Shown piece by piece: positions 49,301 to 59,504 of a DNA stretch of 64,000 bases. Within the stretch, counting starts at the first letter, position 1, and each line of letters starts with the position of its first letter. The position numbers and the translations under genes are program-made. The DNA is taken from positions 5,201,914 through 5,265,913 of the forward strand of contig JANVCC010000174.1 of NCBI GenBank assembly GCA_025345505.1, given 5' to 3'. Source of the stretch: Todiramphus chloris collaris (Eukaryota > Chordata > Aves > Coraciiformes > Alcedinidae). The notes under the pieces were generated by a model. It had not been told where the DNA came from and searched no databases. It saw nothing but the letters and a program-made list of their open reading frames with translations.

Positions 49301-49965
49301 CCTGGATGAGAGTTGGCAGCAGCGTGGGCAGGGACGTGCAACCCCCGGGGCGTGGGGCTGAGGAGGGAGAAACGAGATAACGAATTTCAAGGGAGTCAAA
49401 ACTTTTGTCCTTCGAGAGAAGGCAGTGGAGCAGCAAGTGTGATCCATGGTTTAAAATACCACTGATAAATCTCTCCTGGCCTAATTACCCAGCCTGCTGC
49501 TTGGAGTCTTGCACAAGCCTGCCGTGGGAGCAGGGTGTGCTGTGCCGAAAGCCGGGGAGCTACGGCCTGGGCCCACTTCCACTGCGCAGGGGTGTGGGAA
49601 GAGCCCAGGGCAGCGTTCCCGTGCGAGCCCTGGGATGCTCTGCACAAAGTCTCCACGGTGAGCAGTGCTCCGAGAGGGTCACGCCACCCCCATCTGTCTC
49701 TCCCGGGAGGGTTTTCTACCCTCTGAGGAGTGGGTACGCCTGGCACACATGGCTCTTGCCAGGGAAGGGACGTGCATGCATATGGCTGCTGGCTCTGGAG
49801 CGAGACCCTGCCCAGCTCCTTCCTGGGTCTGCGGCCAGGACAGCCCCCGGGCATCCCTGGCCCTGGACAAGGAGCCCATGTGCTCTGTTCTGGGAAGAAG
49901 CAGTGATTTTCTAGCCACATGCACCTACAGGAGCTGGGAGTGCTACCCATGTATTGCACAAATGC

Positions 49966-49990
49966 ATGTGTGTGTATATATATATATATG
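49966..49990. repeat. (TG)n(TA)n microsatellite
   Basis: A compound dinucleotide run of about 25 bases in AJAP1 intron 2, TG units passing into TA units. Confidence 0.85.
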
Positions 49991-50029
49991 TAAAAAACTG
50001 CTCGTTTTCCTGCCATACTAATGCTTATT

Positions 50030-50300
50030 TATTTATTAAATATCTCATCCATCAGGAGCTGCAACATCTGCTTGTGAAAAATAGCACATCCTTGGGCTGC
50101 AGCCAGGAAAATCATTTCATTACGAAATTGCAACTGTAAAGCAGCACAAAATCACAAACATACTGTACATTGAGACGCTTTTGTTTTCAAACTGCTCATT
50201 AGAAATGATGCACGAGCCAAAATGATACCCCGTGTTAAGGTGAATTAGGAGCAAATGAGCCCGTCCGACCTTCTAAGTGAGCAGCAGTTAGTGTGGTAAT
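50030..50300. other. AT-rich intronic patch upstream of exon 3, possible conserved element
   Basis: About 270 bases of AT-rich, mostly non-repetitive sequence start with TTATTTATTTATTAAAT and then lose any periodicity. The patch lies about 350 bases before the transmembrane exon. Position and composition suggest a splicing or transcriptional element, but this is inference. Confidence 0.3.
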
Positions 50301-50639
50301 TACCGTCTCTGGTTAATCCTGCACCCACTGCAAGGCTGTGCTCAAGTTTCCCTTTCCGTCCCGGAGGGGATACGTCTTCACATCTCTTCCGTTCTTCGTG
50401 CCTAATTCGGGCTGACAAGGAACATACTTGAGAGGGTAGGAAATGAGAAGCCTGGCTTGGAGATTGTTTTATGTAAGGCAGAGAGGATGGCATCGTGCTG
50501 CCGGGGGCTGCGAGCGGCCCCACGCCGGGGAAGGGCTCAGGGGGAGGGGGTGGGCTGGGGGGGTCGGTGGGGTCTTTGCTCCCCGCTGCCCAGGGTCCCC
50601 CTTGGCTCCCGTCCCTACTCTCGTTTCTTCTCTCCGCAG

Positions 50640-50727
50640 GTCTGGCGGTTCATCAGATAATCACTATTACCGTGTCCCTCATCATGGTCATCGCTGCTCT
50701 GATAACAACTCTTGTCTTAAAAAATTG
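50640..50727 (+). CDS. AJAP1: AJAP1 exon 3: transmembrane helix
   Basis: This 88-base exon follows TCTCCGCAG and completes the split Gly codon of exon 2. It encodes GLAVHQIITITVSLIMVIAA and then LITTLVLKN, the single membrane-spanning helix. The sequence is as in human AJAP1 and makes the identification secure. The helix runs over roughly 21 residues starting at the first Ile pair. The donor after AAAAATTG is GTAAGG, leaving two bases (TG) that join the C of exon 4 to make Cys. There are no polar insertions or stop codons. The flanking acceptor has a strong pyrimidine tract. Confidence 0.98.
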
Positions 50728-52660
50728 GTAAGGTCCCTCCTGGCTCTGTTTGGCTTTTGGGGGGTGCTGCGGGGACAGGGACAGGCTGGGGACAGGGGGT
50801 GCATTTGCAGCCGCGAGCACAAAAAGCCTGTGCGTCCCCCAGGATGGCTTTGGAAAGGCACTGCAAGAGAAAACGTGGCTTTTGTACTGAAACCTGCAGC
50901 GGAGGTTGAAGCAGCCGGGTTCCGTGCCCCTGCGGCTCCTCTCACCACGTGGTGGGTGGCTTTGGGGACCAGCACGTGGCCAAGCCCCACATGGGACACG
51001 TGCACATCGCTGCAACGCGATGCCACTCGGTGAGGTCAGAGCTGTGCGTTTGGCCGCAGCGGGTGTCCCCGCAAGCGTGCCAGGACCTGCCCTGCGCTGG
51101 GTGGCATCTCCTCTGCCACCTTGCTCATGCAGCTTCGCTGCTGCTCCTTAAAGCTCTGCTCCTGGCTCGGCCACCAACAGCTGCGTCCTGACCTTGCCCG
51201 TGATCCCGGGGGCTGCAGGGCAGCTCCGGAGCCCTCGGGTGCCGCCGCCGGGTTGAATCGTGCCCTGCCCCCGGAGCGCCCGTGTGCTCCTCCAGCTCGA
51301 TTTGCTCCTGTTTATTCTCCCGGCGTGGCTGGGCGTATGGCAAAATAGGTTAGCTTGTCGCTTCAGGCGCTGGTGGTTTACCTATTTTCCCAGGGAAACT
51401 GGCCTACTTTGAGGTCAGCGTCGCTGGGGGAGCGATCCGGCTGCGGCTCTGGGCCGGTGGAGAGCTGCTGCGCGGTGCTGCCGTGCTCGCCATCGGTTCT
51501 CTCCTCCGGCTGCCTCCTGCTCTCCCAAGCTCTCCCCGAGTGCTGTGGCAGATCCCATCCTGCGCCCAGGAGGAAATTAGAAAAGTGGGGTGATGAAAAA
51601 GCCGCCTCGCTCCTCGGGATTAGAGGAAAACCTATTTGCTGGGCTGCGGAGGCATCTGAATCTCATTGGAGCTGCCTGAAAGTGCCGCAGATGAATTTGC
51701 TCTGCTGGGAGCAGCCCCGTGGGGAGGCATCGTGAGAGAAGCCAGTGATGCTTCTTTCTGTACCCCAGACAGGGTTTACTTTACTAACCTTCCCTAACCG
51801 TAGCAGTACTTTAATGAAAGAGCCGTGAAAATACCTCATAACACACTTCTGGGATTTTTCTCTACTAGTGGTCATAAGCAGAACGTGTCGTCGATCCAGC
51901 CGAGCACAGCTTGGCAGAACAGCTCGAGCAACCTAATGCTGAAGCCAAAAAGGGAAAATAAATAAATACAGTGATCAGTGTAGAACTGAAATTGTTTACA
52001 ATAAGTGAAACCGGGAAATCACTGGAGGATACCTGCAGACGAGTGCAGTCGTCAGTCAGAGGCGTCCCAGGCAGAAAAGAAGTACCCGGATGAGTTTGTT
52101 CAGCAGTCACGTTTGCCAAACTGTGCTTGGGGCTTCCCCACACTTTTTAGACGGGTGCAGTCCCTGGGGAACAGGGCTTCCCCCCCAGGCACCCCTCAGC
52201 CCAGGGCGAGCGTGTCCGCTGTGTCAGACCAGGTTCCGAGCTTTTTTATCCCAATGAGCTAAAGCCTTCTGGTGCCTCCCAAATGGAAAGGGTTTCACTT
52301 CTCTGTTGTCACCTACGCCTTTTCACTTAAAATCTTGCATTTCCTGCAGGTATAAGCATTTGACTTCACAGCATGGTGGGGGCTGGCAGGGACCTCTGGG
52401 GATCATCCGGTGCCACCCCCCTGCTCCATCCAGCAGGGGCACCCAGAGCAGGGGCCCAGCAGTGCAGGGTCCAGCCGGGGTGGGAATCTCTCCAGAGAAG
52501 GAGACTCCACAGCCTCTCTGGGCAGCCTGGGCCAGCGTCCATCACCCTCTTAGAACAGCCAAAACAAGGCAGGGCACCTGGCTGTGTGCCTGTGGCTGAT
52601 CTTTCCAAATCACCCGAGTTCTGACCCGATACCGAGCGCTGCCCCTTCTCCCCTCCCCAG
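50728..52660 (+). other. AJAP1: AJAP1 intron 3, with a CR1-like fragment
   Basis: This 1.9-kb intron starts GTAAGG and ends CCCTCCCCAG. It is unremarkable apart from a decayed CR1-like fragment near its 3' end. A brief AT-rich stretch is found near 51940-52010. Confidence 0.95.
52373..52552 (-). mobile_element. CR1 LINE 3'-region fragment, decayed
   Basis: The + strand shows the familiar avian CR1 pattern in reverse-complement sense: GGCAGGGACCTCTGGGGATC, then CCACCCCCCTGCTC, then CTCCAGAGAAGGAGACTCC, then ACAGCCTCTCTGGGCAGCCT and a TCACCCTC word. This is the 3' region of a CR1 element inserted on the - strand. The extreme 3' tail and all coding parts are missing, and the copy has diverged by several substitutions. 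CR1 is the dominant retrotransposon of birds and other reptiles. It is the only interspersed repeat I recognise in the window and lies about 110 bases before exon 4. Confidence 0.8.
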
Positions 52661-52903
52661 CTGCGCGCAGAGCGGGCGCCCGCGGCGCAACAGCCACCAG
52701 CGCAAGCTGGACCAGCAAGAGGAGAGCTGCCAGAACCTGACCGACTTCGCCCCCGCCCGCGTGCCCAGCGCCCTCGACATCTTCACCGCCTACAACGAGA
52801 CGCTGCAGTGCTCCCACGAGTGCGTCCGGACCCCCGTGCCCGTCTATGCGGAGGAGGCCTTGCGCTCGCCTGGGGATTACAAAACGACCTTCAATGGAAA
52901 CAG
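52661..52903 (+). CDS. AJAP1: AJAP1 exon 4: juxtamembrane and cytoplasmic tail
   Basis: This exon follows CCCTCCCCAG. Its first base completes the Cys codon begun in exon 3, giving KNCCAQSG, and 80 codons follow. It encodes a basic stop-transfer segment (RPRRNSHQRK), the conserved QQEESCQNLTDF, then VPSALDIFTAYNETLQCSHE and a region ending DYKTTFNGNR. Nearly every block matches human AJAP1. This tail is the part reported to act in catenin binding and basolateral sorting. NLT and NET look like glycosylation sequons but face the cytosol. The donor GGAAACAG|GTGAGG leaves AG of an Arg codon, so both an exon starting with A and one starting with G would keep Arg. The reading frame is intact. Confidence 0.98.
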
Positions 52904-54222
52904 GTGAGGTGCCCGTCGCGGTTGCACCGTGGGTTGGGGAACGCTGTCCCGCTCCAGTGCCAGCGGAGATGCCTGTTGGTGGGAGATGCCCTGGGAGCAC
53001 GTGGCAGAGCCGCCTTCCTCCGGCTCTCCGTGTTGTGATGCTCACCTGCCCCGTGGGCACGGGTGCTGGGCCCCTCAGCCCGACGATGCTCAGCGGTGTT
53101 CGGCACCTCGCATTTTTCAGTTCCCAGCTGCCGCCAGCATGTAAATGCCACTGGATCCATCTTCCAGCATTCGTTTTGTCTGCTAAGTGGCATCGAAAGA
53201 GCTGCTGGGTTGTGAATGAGCGGGGTGATTAATGGGAGCGGGCGGCGAGAGCCAAATGAACCGTTTGTCTGGCGTGAAATAATGATGCATTAACAAGGGG
53301 GCTTCGGAGCAGCTGGTGGCACGGTGTAGGAGACACGAGCCCTCGCTCTGCCTGCCCCGGCCGGCACAGGGAGGGGGGCAGCCGCAGTGACCTCTCCCCA
53401 TGCCCTGGGCCATCTCCCAGAGCCCTTTCGCTGAGCACTGGTGCCATTTCACCACAGTGAACGTGTGTTCCCCATCAAAGCTGGCTGGACAATCAGGAGG
53501 AGAGTGTGGAGGGAGAAAAGGAGCAACCAGTGCCCCACGCAGCCTGGCTGGACCGTGGTGTGCGTGCCACCCACAGCCGATGGCTGCCTGCATGAGGGAC
53601 AGAAGCCAGCTTCAGCAGGCGTCTTTTTAGCCGTCATCTTTGCGTGCGCGTGGCGTTTTGCAAGTTCACGTTTTCCAGGGTTTCCTCAGCTCGTGAAAGG
53701 CAGAGAATTGCAGGGATTTTCAAACCATTTCGTGGAACGTGCATGTGCGTTGGTTTTGATGCAAGCCCCAGCCAAGTGATGCACGGGTGCAGGGGGCCCC
53801 TTGTTCTGGCTGGAAAGGGTTTGGGATGCGTTCTGGGACCCTGTTGGCCTCAGTGCATCTCCAGGCAGGCCCCGTGCAGGCAATGGGCACTGCAGACCCA
53901 CACGGGACCCACAGGATGGGGACGTGGCAGAGAGGAGATGTTCTGCTGCTGTCTGGGGACAGCTACCCCCAGAGCAAACGGCTGTGTTAAAAGATGCTTG
54001 TGCACAGGGGTGAAAATGCTCAGTATCACAGTCCATCTTCTTCTGTCTCTGCTTCGCACCACCCTGGTTTCCAAGGCCAGTAAGACCATTCAAAGCATTA
54101 CTTCAGAGATTTTTTTTTTTCCCCCCCTCTAAAAAAAGCTGATTTTTTCAGCAGGCCACCTTGGCTTGCTCCTTGTATGTTACGTACCAGCACATGCAAG
54201 CCCCTTTCTCTGCTTGCTGCAG
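52904..54222 (+). other. AJAP1: AJAP1 intron 4
   Basis: This 1.3-kb intron begins GTGAGG and ends CTTGCTGCAG. It has a short T/C-rich run near 54109-54128. No additional exon is supported. Confidence 0.93.
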
Positions 54223-54295
54223 ACCCTCTTCTTCTGACCGGCATCTTATTCCTGTGGCCTTTGTGTCTGAGAAATGGTTTGAAATCTCCTGCTGA
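54223..54295 (+). CDS. AJAP1: AJAP1 exon 5: canonical C-terminus and stop
   Basis: After TGCTTGCTGCAG the exon base A completes AGA (Arg), and the frame continues PSSSDRHLIPVAFVSEKW then FEISC and TGA at 54293-54295. This is the same C-terminus as human AJAP1, so this is the main coding end. Joining exons 2 to 5 gives 356 residues from the first complete codon of exon 2. The terminal ISC is a weak hydrophobic-x-Cys PDZ-like end at best. The acceptor is good. Confidence 0.95.
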
Positions 54296-54353
54296 CTGGC
54301 CGAAGCCTGTTTGACTCCTGGGGGCAGGGCAGACGCCATCGGGCTGTTTCCTG
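54296..54353 (+). other. AJAP1: AJAP1 exon 5 3'UTR part with likely donor
   Basis: Fifty-eight bases after the stop, CTG|GTACGT at 54351-54359 is a plausible 5' splice site. If used, it would join the stop-containing exon to the terminal exon at 59505 as spliced 3'UTR. The alternative is that exon 5 runs on to a local polyadenylation site, but I see no AATAAA nearby. A stop 58 bases before the last junction sits close to the usual limit for nonsense-mediated decay. Confidence 0.5.
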
Positions 54354-54887
54354 GTACGTACCGCGCTCCCCCCGCGTCCATCTCCTGTCCGCCCCGTGCC
54401 CATCGTCCCCTGCCCACGACTGGCCATTCTCTTCCCTGCCTGGTGCCCTCCTCCTGCTCATGCTTCTTTTGGGATGTGGGACGTAAGCAGGGTGTCTCAC
54501 CCGGCCGGGATGGCCGGACACATCTCCTGCCGTGGAGGGGACACTGGGTACCAACATGGCTTTTCCGTGGAGGTGAATTGCAGATGGGCCTGAGCTAAAA
54601 GGCAGGGGCTGGGATGGATGTGAAGAGTGAAGGGTCCCTCGGGCAGCCTGGAACTTCAGCCTGGCCTTGTGGTTCCAGCCCACCTCCAAAACCTGGACGA
54701 GTGACAGCAATGTCCGTGCTCTGAAGTGACCTGATCTGTAATTAACCTCTTGCTGCATGATGGACAGCCCATCTCGTTCGAGAGTCCTGCATCTGACATG
54801 CATGCTCCATCAGTACCCAGAAGCTCCTTTGGTGATGTTTGCTGTCATAAACACCTCCATGCTCACGCTGTGAGGGTGCTGGGGTCT

Positions 54888-54909
54888 TCCTCCTCCTCCT
54901 CCTCCTCCT
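54888..54909. repeat. (TCC)n microsatellite
   Basis: About seven uninterrupted trinucleotide units. Confidence 0.88.
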
Positions 54910-55779
54910 GCTTCTTGCTCTGCAGGAAGCGGAGCCTGCACCCTGTTGTGTGCGCAGTGCCCAGCAGCCGGGTTCGTGCCTCGGGTGCTGCTGCAACCCA
55001 GGCCATACAACGATGTCGTGCCGGTTTCAGCGGTGCATTGCTTGGGGACTTTTCTCTATTTTGAGTTGGCTTGAGCCATTTTCACCTCCTTGTATTGCTG
55101 TTGATGGTGGCATTGCCAATGGCTGTGGCAGGGAATGTGATGAGGGTCCAGTGTGTGCCAGCTCACCAAGGGGCAGGGATGCCCGCTTGAGCCACACGCT
55201 CAGGTGAATTAATTGGTCTGTCCCAAGTCCCTGCTGTAATGAATCATATATTCAGTGTAAATGAAATTTCCAGCCTTCCCTGACTGCAGCTTGCTCGGAA
55301 TAGCCTGTTTAACATTGTGCTCAGCTATTGAACACAGAAATGTAATTAGATTAGAATGGATGGGAATGAAACATTAATGGTCTCGACCGTGTTGGGGTCT
55401 GGCTGTGCCGGGGCAGACGGGGTGAGAAGGGCACCTGCCTGCATGGCGGAGGGCAGAGAGCAAAGCTCTGTCTGTCCTCTGCCTGCCGGCGTCTCTCCCT
55501 GGGGTCTCACTGGCACGACCCTGCTGCTGTGCCCCCTGAGAGCCCAAACAGCGATAACCCCCTGCACCCCTTCACCCTGAGCTCTGTAGTTTGTGATGTC
55601 TGTCCGTGGGCTTAGTGGATGCCATCCACAGCTCTGGTGCCTGAAGTAGAAGGATGGAGAATGCGCAGCTCCAAGCTGTTGCCCATTACGGGAAACTGGT
55701 GCAATTCCCACTGCTTCTGCCCGAGGTCCTGTGAAACTCTGTGCCAAAGACCATGCCCTGGGCATCTCCATAGATTTCT

Positions 55780-56000
55780 TTAAATAGTTTAAATCTGGTC
55801 CATTATGCCTTATTAAATCCTTCAAATTCTCATTGACCCGTTTTCATGGAATCCATAAAACGCATATTGATGTGCTCTGGAAAAATCTATCTGAGCCTTA
55901 CCTGGAGCATTAGCTCCATAATAGTGTTTCAATTATTTATACAGTTCTGGAAGCTGATGTTTGGTTTCATTAATGTTAACAAAATGAGATTGATCCAAAA
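55780..56000. other. AT-rich intronic patch, possible conserved element
   Basis: This contains TTTAAATAGTTTAAATC, TTATTAAATCC and CAATTATTTATACAG. It is non-repetitive and without coding potential, within the inferred intron 5. Constraint is unknown. Confidence 0.25.
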
Positions 56001-56125
56001 ACCGTTCTCTGCACGTGTACCTGCACATATATGTATTTGCACCTGGGTTTTTCCGGAACACACATGCAGATGTGGTATGTCATGGTAAAAACCAGGTGAC
56101 TGCCACAGATCCCTACCGGATGTGT

Positions 56126-56178
56126 CCCTGCAGCCCAAGGTTTGCCCTGCAGCCCAGGGTTTGCCCCGCAGCCCAGGG
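56126..56178. repeat. Tandem repeat, 19-bp unit x 2.8
   Basis: The unit CCCTGCAGCCCAAGGTTTG occurs at 56126-56144 and 56145-56163 with one A/G difference, and a partial third copy with one further change runs to 56178. Confidence 0.9.
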
Positions 56179-57849
56179 CGCTCGGCGCAGCTCCCACGGC
56201 TCCCCAGAAGTCTGTGGTGAAAAGATGTGTCACAGCCCCACGCAAACAGCGTTTTGCCTGAATGTGTCTTTGCCAGCTGGGACATCCCATGGACAAACCG
56301 AGTATTTCAAGGTTCACATGTCGCTGTGTAAGGCCAAACCTTCTGCGAGCAGATGGTGTGGCTGGTGGTACTGAGATAGCTCCTTGGTAGATTGTCCCCT
56401 GTCGTTGTGGTTGCCTTGTACTGTCAGCAGACAGGAGCTGGCAAGCGCAGGAGCGGTGGGGCTGAGGATGACTTTCCAGCTCTCATTTCCAGAGGTGAGG
56501 ATGCTGGAAGAGGATTTGCAGCTGCCTGGGGCTGCACCTCCTCTGGCTGTTCTCCTGGCTGGCTTCTACAGCAGCAGCACCATAACCTGAAGGTGACTTG
56601 AGTTGATGCTGACCCGCTGCATCCTGGTGGAAGGATGCTCTAGAGCATGCGAAGCTTCCTGGCTGGAGAAGTTACATGCAGCTTTCTCTTCCCAGCCCCT
56701 TTCTCCCAGCGGAGTGGGCACAAGGCGGGCACCCCTCAGCTGGTATGAGCAGAGGGAGCGGGGGGCTCTCCCCGCTCTGCAGGCATACACACGGCCACGT
56801 ACCAGCAGGGCTCAGATGCTCCACTGGTCTCTGTGCCAGAAACCTCTCTCCTTGGAAAGGCTCAAAGCACTTTACAAGTTTTAATTGATGGCACTTCAGA
56901 GCTCTTAGCTGTCTAATAAGCAAATTAGTGCTACAGAACATGTAGAGTCAGAGCTGTAGGCACAGGACGGATGGTGTGGCCAGGGCCAGGGATGGCAGGA
57001 CAGAGAGGGCACGTGGACATGTCAACTAGATGAGCACCAGGAGGCTGGTTAGACTTTAATGTGGACTTTACATATTGCAGTCCATCAGCACAGTGCGAGT
57101 CCTGAGCATCGTGCTGCCTAAATGGCAGCGTGGCATTTGCTGGAGCCGACTGCACCGTAAGGCTGAGCTGAGCGGCTGCAGGGAGCAGATGCAGGAGACA
57201 GTGCTGCAGAACAACCTCCAGCCTGGAGAGCTGCAGGCAGCATGGAGGTTGTGTCAGGAAAGCTGGTGAAACTCATCTAGTTACACGGCAAGCAGATGTT
57301 GGAGTTCTTTCCCGGGGCCAGATTCATCCGGTGCCAAAAGGAGCGATGGGGAAGGTCCTGGTGCCGCCGGCACGGTCCCTGCTGGGTGCTGGCTGTCCCA
57401 GGAGCGGGCGATGTCGCCAGCGGCGAGCAGCTGTCAGAGCTTTCCAGCAGACTGCTGTGCCAGCATCAGGCCCTGCTGGAGCTGGTGTGGAGCTGGATGC
57501 GGCACCTGGGCAGCAGGCAGCCCCTCAGCTCCTCCGGCGAGGAGGGGACCCGGCCGGGCTGCGGCACACGGCACAGCTGCGGCAGTGGGGCCCGGGGCTG
57601 GGTTAGGTGCAGAGCAAAGGTGTCAGTTAAAGCGCTTGCGCCGAGCAGCTCACCGAGGAATTACCCAGGCAGGGGCAGGAGCAGCAGAACTCTCTGTGCA
57701 GCTCTCAGAGGAGACGCGGCGGCAGGGCAGCGGCAGGAGCAGCCGCCGCTTTGCGAACCCGAAGGTGACATTTGCTGGAGACTCGAGTGGCTTTGGCCGG
57801 GCACCGCAGCAAGCTGTGGCTGCTTTGGTTTGATTCCGTACCGGCTTTG

Positions 57850-58200
57850 GGGCTTTCTGAAATGAAGTTTGAGATTCCACATTATTCTTGTCCTTAATCC
57901 CGCTCTCTTTGACTGCAAAACCCCATGGAATGAGATTATACAAAAATCTGTAAGGTTGATCAAGCGCTGACCTACTTTGCACAAAGAGGCTATTTGGAAT
58001 ACAATATCAATTTTACATCCTGCAATGCGTGCGTTAAACAGCATTCATCCAGAACTGTGTAAATGCTCGGCAGCGCTGCGAGGGAAGTGGCAGCTTGAGA
58101 CCTGAAGATCCTACTGGTCCAGTAGCGTTGCTCTGACCCTGGCTTTTGCACAAGGCAGTTAAAATTTCGGGTATTGTATGGTAATTCCGTGCCTTGAACA
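57850..58200. other. AT-rich intronic patch, possible conserved element
   Basis: A 350-base non-repetitive AT-rich block includes GAGATTATACAAAAATCTG, GGAATACAATATCAATTTT and TGCGTTAAACAGC. It is the longest such patch in the 3' half of the gene. There is no open frame of note. Its position is inside the inferred last intron. Confidence 0.3.
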
Positions 58201-58537
58201 CGGTGAGCAGCTGCTGTGATGGCCCCGTTCTGCCTAACAACAGCAAATGGTTTCTATTAACATTAACAGATAATGAGTCATCATAAAAAACCCAGGCTTG
58301 TCTTCGGAGGAATAACAGCAGTCCCAACACAGCCCCGGTGCAGGAGATTAAGGACTCTAAAATCTGTCTTGCTAATTAAGCCTTCAGTGTCATTGTTGGA
58401 GGTGGTGTATATTGGGCATCTTGCTTAAAAATAGCATTGAAGAAAGAACCCGTGAACAAAAAGCACGCCGTGTTTCTGAATGCCGATAACCAGCCAAGCG
58501 GAGGTCGTGGCGGAGATGAGGGTCACAAGCAGCGCTT

Positions 58538-58625
58538 CAGCGTGCGCTCTGTGTGTCCTCAGCGTGCGCTCTGTGTGTCCTCAGCGTGCGCTCTGTGTGT
58601 CCTCGGCATGTGCTCTGTGTGTCCT
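58538..58625. repeat. Minisatellite, 22-bp unit x 4
   Basis: The unit CAGCGTGCGCTCTGTGTGTC CT is repeated head to tail at 58538, 58560, 58582 and 58604. The first three copies are identical and the fourth differs at three positions. Such near-perfect copies mark a young, likely variable array. Confidence 0.95.
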
Positions 58626-59080
58626 GTACACAGAGCCTGCCCCCGGGGAGCTGTCCCAGGTGCTCGGCTGCGTTACAGCGCGTCGCGCTGTACGGAAAGT
58701 CACATACACGTAAAGCAAGTGGCCCCACGCTAACGATGGGGAGTAATTGTCTTCGCACAGAGCTTTAAAATTACGTAGGGAGAGATCTTTCAGAAGACAG
58801 CTAATAAATAGCTTGAGAAGGACTTCAATAGGATCTCTGGTTTTTATGCTTAACCAATTTTCTATTGATTTCTGTAGGACATTTAACTTCAGAAAATCTT
58901 GTTAGTACTCATCATCATCTTCTCATCTGCCAGAGCACTCTCTGCTCTTAGCCCAAGTATGAAAAGCTTAGGAATTCTAGGATGCAGGGGAATAAATCAT
59001 GCTTGGGCAAAGGCCCTAAGGAGATAAAAGTGTGCGGTAAGGCACACCAAAGCCTCTCAGTCCCTGCCTCTGCTCACTAA

Positions 59081-59220
59081 AAGCATCCCCACCTCAACGC
59101 TGGCATCCCTATCTCAACGCTGACATCCCCATCTCAACGCTGACATCCCCGTCCCACCACAGGCATCCTCATCCTAACACGAACATCCTCATCCCAAACA
59201 CACGCATCCCTGTCCTGAAG
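59081..59220. repeat. Degenerate minisatellite, 20-bp unit x about 7
   Basis: The core CATCCCCATCTCAACGCTGA repeats every 20 bases from 59081. Copies in the middle are nearly identical and later ones (59141-59220) have decayed to CATCC-T/C-ATCC. The array lies about 300 bases before the terminal exon. Confidence 0.88.
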
Positions 59221-59504
59221 GCTGCCCCACAAAATGTGGCTGAAAAGGAGCCAGACAATGCTGGGGCTTTTCCCAGGAAGCAGGAGGAGTGGTCCCAGTC
59301 CCACATGCAGATGGGAGAGGGGGTTCATGGATGTCCTGATTCCTCTGCACCACGCTCCCCTCGCCTGCAGTGTTTGCCCCTCGGAGCCCCGTGCTGCCGC
59401 TGCTGGGTGGAGAGGGAAGCTCCTGGGGGTCGTGGAGCAATGCGAGTCACGATGCGTTTTCCCTGTCGTGATTTAATCTTTGTTTTTCTTCTCGTCCTTA
59501 ACAG

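Larger units (their letters stand above)
40569..50639 (+). other. AJAP1: AJAP1 intron 2
   Basis: This 10.1-kb phase-1 intron is bounded by GTAGG at 40569 and CTCTCCGCAG ending at 50639. It holds a 20-bp duplication (42191-42230), a nine-unit minisatellite (42651-42820), a TG/TA microsatellite near 49966, and AT-rich patches at 40870-41110, 43180-43320 and 50030-50300. A long pyrimidine tract with CAG at 47411-47413 looks like a splice acceptor, but no in-phase exon follows. The long + frame at 48477-49361 (294 codons) has no recognisable content. Confidence 0.9.
54354..59504 (+). other. AJAP1: AJAP1 intron 5 (inferred)
   Basis: This 5.1-kb interval lies between the inferred exon 5 donor and the acceptor TCGTCCTTAACAG ending at 59504. 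It contains a (TCC)n run at 54888-54909, a 19-bp tandem repeat at 56126-56178, a 22-bp minisatellite at 58538-58625 and a 20-bp minisatellite at 59081-59220. AT-rich patches lie at 55780-56000 and 57850-58200. No other exon is supported. Confidence 0.65.

Noticed and set aside
48477-49361. A 294-codon + strand open frame inside AJAP1 intron 2
   Set aside because: Low-information sequence, no family signature, several overlapping frames on both strands of the same stretch.
52373-52624. Open frames over the CR1-like fragment
   Set aside because: They lie in the noncoding 3' part of the retroelement and in antisense; not protein-coding.
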